Part shown: piece by piece, positions 59,790 through 64,000 of the stretch
How positions within the stretch are numbered: position 1 is the stretch's first letter
Layout of the letters: each line of letters opens with the position of its first letter
DNA from: Gnetum montanum
Lineage: Eukaryota; Streptophyta; Gnetopsida; Gnetales; Gnetaceae
Assembly (NCBI GenBank): GCA_015680685.1
Contig: MNCI01023384.1
Location: 155,872-219,871, forward strand
Reading direction: 5' to 3'
DNA length: 64,000 bases
Translations under genes and position numbers: made by a program
Notes under the pieces: model-generated
The model's database searches: none
The model's input: the letters and a program-made list of their open reading frames with translations, nothing else
What the model was told of the DNA's origin: nothing

Positions 59790-60828
59790 TATAAGGCCTT
59801 AAAAAGTTGATGTTGGAAAACAAAAAATCCTAGTGTGAAATAGTTTAACCTTGAATCTAATGGGCCTTAGAAAAGGATTCATAGCACCTCAAATGGTCTA
59901 GCAGATCAATTGAGGACTATGAGGGCTATTAGTAGGCATAGTTAGCTAAAATGAGAAGATGAAATGTAATACATAAATACGCTAAACATAAGTTGACTTT
60001 TCAAAATATAACACACGAGTAGGAAAATAAAATAGAGACTGCAAACTTTGTATTTAATATAATTAAAGCACTGTGTAGGTGCAAGTTTTAAAGATGCAGA
60101 TCAAGAGCTTCAAAGAAGCCACGAATAAGAAAATATCTCTGAAATTTGGTTGTAGATTGTAAAGTGTATCTTGCACTTAATTTGTAATGGCTTCTCACAT
60201 GATAATCACTATAAATGCACCTGGAAAGATCTAGTTAGGTTGAATAATTTGTGGTGAAAAATGGCTGAAATGCTACAAAAATCTCCAACTCTACTATGCA
60301 ATTTTTGCTTTAGAAAATTCAATCTACCAAAATTCTTGAAATCAACTTCAAATCTAGCTTAAATAAGATGTGATATGGATTAGTTATAGTTCCATACGCT
60401 CACATGAGTGTTACAAGTCATGTGTAATATAAATACGTAGCCTATAAGCTAGTGTATTTGGCATTTAGGCTGAAAATGCTAACATATTTAGCATTTTTAC
60501 CACCCAAAATTCCATCGTAAGAGGAATTAGCATAAGAGACTTTTGCTACCTAAGTAGTGTATTTATATTTTAGGCCTCTTATAAGTTCACTTAAATGGGA
60601 TTTACAGCCTATAAGCTAGCTTAAATAACATTTACAACTTGTATACTATAAATTCATTTTTACATGTTAAAAATTGTTGGCAAGTTATCTAAAATAAGGC
60701 CATTAGATGGGATTTTTGATGGAAAAAATAGGCAATTATTTCTACCTTTTAATTTCCATCAATTACATTGCAAATTTTTCTATTAATGATTAGCATGTAA
60801 AATTGCCAATGTTCCTTGAGGTGTTTTA
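59790..60828 (-). repeat. Element C 5' LTR
   Basis: Collinear with 49727-50765 and the same length. Its ends have drifted: TATAAGGCC for TGTAAGGCC and GTGTTTTA for GTGTTTCA. Following bases GAGAG nearly match AAGAG before the left LTR. Confidence 0.88.
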
Positions 60829-61079
60829 GAGAGGAATCTTTGAAGCTTCATGAGAATGCATGATTAAATCAACAATGTTTACAGTGTTTTATAGTCATTC
60901 TAGACAAAAATAAGAGATGAAATATGGTAAAGAAGGTGCATTTTCTCACTTGTATGCAATTGAGTGATGAGATTTGGTGATTTCAACTATGCCTAGCTTA
61001 ATATATTAATGAAAGAAAAAGTAGGAATAGAAGAAATGAGATAAACATTAAGTATAATATGTCTTTAGATATGAGTGGT
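60829..61079 (-). other. Element D 3' non-coding region right of element C
   Basis: AT-rich with no coding motif. It links the insertion point of C to the integrase end of D. Confidence 0.5.
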
Positions 61080-62633
61080 TTATCAGATTGAATAGCTTAG
61101 TTCCATTCATACTAGCAATTTTGAATGTATCATTATCAAAGTTCTTAGTGACTAAGTAAGGTCCTTTCAAATTTAGCATCAACTTATCATCATATTTCTA
61201 AACAAAATTTAGAACTAAGTTTCTTTCTTTAATGCTTCATTGGTTCATGTTGAAATGATGTCATTATCTCTACTTTTCTTAGTAGCACTATATATCAGTA
61301 AGTGCCTATAATTGATGCTCTTCCACTGAGTCAAGGTCAATGATGTGCTATTCATTGTTTTGATCTTCATTGAAGTGGTCAAATAAGACTACTTTTAAAT
61401 ATAAGATTTGTGGTTCTAAAGAAAAAGATGGGTTCAAAACTGTATACAAGGCTATAAGTTGTAATGTTGGTTATGGTATGTAAATTCGTTCTATAAGTCC
61501 ATAATGCATATAATAGTTTGTTATGTTATTTGCACTTGTTATTAGTTATCATTTTCTTAAGAAGGTTGATTATAGTCTTGTTGTAAGCTTTTGCTTGACC
61601 ATTGACTTGTGGGTAATATGGCATGGAAATTTAATGTCGAATGTCTAACTATTGAGAGAAAAATTTTGTTTCACAACTAAACTGAGGTCCATTATTTGTA
61701 ATGATGATTACTAGTGGTCTAAATCATAAAGTGATGTTATCAAGGATAAATTGATAAACCTGTTACAATGTGGTGTGTATCAATGGGATGGGTTCTACTC
61801 ATTTTGTAAAGTACTTTATGATAGCAATAATGAAATTATGAATTGCAGATAACTTGGTTGTTATCAGTCTAATAATATTGACACCCCATCTTTGAAAGGA
61901 CTAAGTTATCTTTGTTATATGCAATTCTGTTAGTGAAATATGCATAAGGTTGCTATGTCATTGGCAACTGTCACAAGTCTTTACCTTTTTGTATATAATC
62001 ATGCTTCATGTAAGGCCAATAATAATCTAAATGCCTAATATTTGTAGTCATGACTATAGGTCCTATATTTCCTTCATATAGACCTTCATGCACTTGTCTT
62101 AATACTGCTTAATCTTCAATTTTTTTAAGGAAAATTAATAATATTCCATCATATGATTTTTGGCATAATATGTTGTTGGCCATGATAGCATATTGCTTAG
62201 CTCTCTATCATAAAATACCTTTCTAAGTTGAATTTAGATGTCTAGGGACTCACTATGTAGTAAATAGTACTTAATATCATTGAATAATTTAGGTTGGGTA
62301 CCATTTTCTATGCTAGTAATAAGATCTTTTGGCTCTCTTGTGTTATGGGTTAAGTGAAAGCTATAATCATTGATGGTAATTTACATAGTATTTCGAATAT
62401 TATGGTTAATACCAAAGTAGCTATGACATCTGCTAAGGTGTTTTTAATTCAAGGGACATGTTGGATATCAATGTCTTCAAAGGTTTCAAGTAATCTTTTA
62501 GCCAAGTTATGGTATCATAATAGGTGTTTAGCTTTACAAGCATAGATATTATTTACTTAGTTGAAAACAAGTTGAGAATCACCTTTGACATTGAATCATG
62601 AAAACTTTTGATTATGAGCTACCATAAGCCTAC
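61080..62633 (-). pseudogene. Element D integrase and RNase H, interrupted by LTR E
   Basis: Collinear with A 15040-16600. In sense order (right to left): RNase H tail (GDSQLVFN, KAKHLLWYHNLAKRLLETFE, about 62590-62450), the zinc-binding region near 62160-61960 and the integrase core near 61880-61540 (ITNNGPQFS, YYPQVNGQAKAYNK). The C-terminus lies near 61200-61080 (GPYLVTKNFDNDTF). The RNase H frame stops at 62633, where LTR E begins. Stops throughout. Confidence 0.82.
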
Positions 62634-63265
62634 TGTACTGACCTAAATTATCGGTGTGAGGCTGGAATGGAAACAGACATCGAAAGATTGTTGGGCAGCC
62701 ACAGCTGACCCTGCCTTCGCTTGAGGGCAAGCTGGAAAAGGGAACAAAGGCAGAGTGCCTTGGATGGTTTGCACGCAAATCAACCAAGGACTTCCCCGAG
62801 TGTAAGCTACGGCTAGCGTTGGGGTTATCGTGAACGATGTAAACAGGATGTAGACAACGATACGAAATGTAAATAAAGCGTACTGAATTATGAATAAAGC
62901 ATAAACAAAGTTATATTTGTAAAGCATAAACAAAACTTAAACAATGTGAATGGGAGGCAATAATGAAACTATATTATATTGTTTAAAAAAATGTGCACCG
63001 GTCAAAGCGTAGTTGCACAAGTGTGAATGGCAAGTCAAACGCCTAGCCCCGGGAGGATATGATGCAACGATGTGAGAAGAACTTGAAAGCCAAAAATCGG
63101 ATGTGCCGAGCGCCCAAGGATTGCAAGTTCTATCCTCCTTCGGAATCGCCAATTTCTCCAATCTTTGTCTCTTCCAATCTTCTTCTCCTTCTTGTTGCTT
63201 TTGCTTTGCTTCTCTTGCCTCTTTTTGCCTCCTCGCCTCCCCCTAGTTTGTGTGAAGTGATAGGG

Positions 63266-63273
63266 TATTTATA
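63266..63273 (-). promoter_or_regulatory. TATA box of LTR E
   Basis: The minus strand reads CCTATAAATACCC, in the same context (TATTTATAGGGTTGGGCTA) as the LTRs of A and B. Confidence 0.7.
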
Positions 63274-63639
63274 GGGTTGGGCTAGGGTTTGGCTAGGGTT
63301 TTCTTTGACCAGGTTCAATGTATTTTACAATTTTTGGGTCATTCAAGCCCATAAAAAAATACAAAGTAGAAATACAAGCCCTCAAGCGATAAAAAAAAAA
63401 TTTAAAAAAATTTAAAAAGATTAGCTCCAACTCTGGCTTGCTTGGAAAAATTATATTTCCTTTTTTTATTTTTGTTGAATATTTGGCCTGATTTTGCATG
63501 GGCTTTCATATCCCTTTTCCATTTTATAGATTTCTTGAAAAAGAAAATCAAGAAGGATTAACACCGCCTCGCTTGTCTAGCATCCAGCGTGACTTGCAAT
63601 GTGACTTGCAGTGTGACCTCCAAAACTTGCAATTTTGGG

Positions 63640-64000
63640 CTGAAATCTGGAATTTCTGAAGGCTGGGACCCATAGTTATCAATAGTGGACCTTGAGGATG
63701 ACTTACACCCTTAAAATCAAGTTATTTTGGCTCAGTTTTGGGGCTCTAAAAATTGGTGACGCTGATCCTTATGCTGTGCAGCAGCTAAAAAGTAACCCCA
63801 GCGTCACCAAGCTAAAATGGCACATTTGAGGCCCAAATCTTGATTTTCTGGAGGCTAGGAGCTACTAGGGACCTTGGTGAAGGTCATGGGCGGTCCTTAT
63901 GCTCAATTTTGGCCTGTTTTCACTCAATTTCGGGGCTCCAAAAGTTGGTGACGTTGATCCTTACGCTATGCAGCGTAAGCACAGTGTACTTAGCCAAAAT
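63640..64000. repeat. 192-base tandem repeat in LTR E, with a perfect hairpin
   Basis: GGGGCTCTAAAAATTGGTGA at 63740 recurs as GGGGCTCCAAAAGTTGGTGA at 63932, a period of 192, with flanking sequence also alike. The second copy contains CTTACGCTATGCAGCGTAAG (63960-63979), an 8-base stem with a 4-base loop. The first copy has a degraded version. At least two copies are present and the array runs off the window. Confidence 0.85.

Larger units (their letters stand above)
49727..60828 (-). mobile_element. Element C: LTR-complete but pol-less relative of A
   Basis: LTRs of equal length (49727-50765 and 59790-60828, 1039 bases each), primer-binding site and polypurine tract are present. Internally I find gag-protease and a piece equivalent to A's pre-RT linker (51830-52140), but no RT, RNase H or integrase. 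Near 51830 the sequence goes straight from 3' non-coding region to the pre-RT linker. C is therefore a non-autonomous deletion derivative. Its LTR differs from A's but shares terminal blocks, PBS and PPT. It lies inside element D. Confidence 0.86.
62634..64000 (-). repeat. LTR of element E (inserted in D; runs off window)
   Basis: Begins TGTACTGACC at 62634, directly inside D's RNase H, and shares blocks with the LTRs of A and B (ACCCTGCCTTCGCTTGAGGG; TCAACCAAGGACTTCCCC). It has no primer-binding site at its left edge, so it is a 3' LTR or a solo LTR. A minus-strand TATA box lies at 63266-63273. The right part holds 192-base tandem repeats. It has more G+C and CpG than the other LTRs here, suggesting a younger insertion. 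The flank before it is CCTAC, so the same bases should follow its partner outside the window. Confidence 0.8.

Overview
The window looks like nuclear DNA from a land plant with a very large, transposon-saturated genome; a gymnosperm is my best guess, held weakly. I see no intact host gene. Almost everything recognisable is a decayed retroelement, and most coding regions carry many in-frame stops of the kind produced by C-to-T decay (CAG to TAG, CGA to TGA).

Layout. 1-5215 is a minus-strand plant L1-type LINE: ORF1 with a CCHC knuckle, ORF2 with endonuclease, RT and zf-RVT, and a GC-rich 5' end. 5216-7209 is AT-rich and holds four tRNA B-box-like blocks. 7210-8291 is an intronless, broken copy of a CCR4/nocturnin-type deadenylase, followed closely by a polypurine tract and a plus-strand LTR (8775-9346). 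That LTR cuts into the integrase of a minus-strand Athila/Tat-like Ty3/gypsy element, 'O'. O runs from 9347 to 11614 and resumes at 30611, with its 5' LTR starting at 34330.

Inside the RT gene of O sits the main feature: a complete 19-kb Ty3/gypsy element, 'A' (11615-30610, minus strand), flanked by the exact 5-bp duplication ATAAT. A has 1.5-kb LTRs, gag-protease, RT-RNase H-integrase, and an unusual 6.5-kb spacer between protease and RT. In that spacer, on the opposite strand, lies a multi-exon gene (20736-24208). Most of its GT-AG introns keep the reading frame across the splice. Because it is antisense to the element's genomic RNA, its introns could survive reverse transcription.

More members of the same lineage follow, all on the minus strand. 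B (about 39969-45170) is a 5' half. D (48778-49726 and 60829-62633) is interrupted by C (49727-60828), which has paired 1039-bp LTRs but no RT-integrase. E is an LTR that starts at 62634 inside D's RNase H and runs off the window. The lineage shares a primer-binding site (TGGTGCCAGAAGGAGG-like), a polypurine tract inside a conserved inverted repeat, and LTRs or leaders packed with short palindromic repeats of the type GACTATGCTC/GAGCATAGTC. A separate solo LTR with the duplication ATCAT lies at 46402-46976 and belongs to the same family as the LTR at 8775.

The strongest candidate for something undescribed is this retroelement lineage, with its antisense intron-bearing gene between protease and RT and its palindrome-array LTRs.
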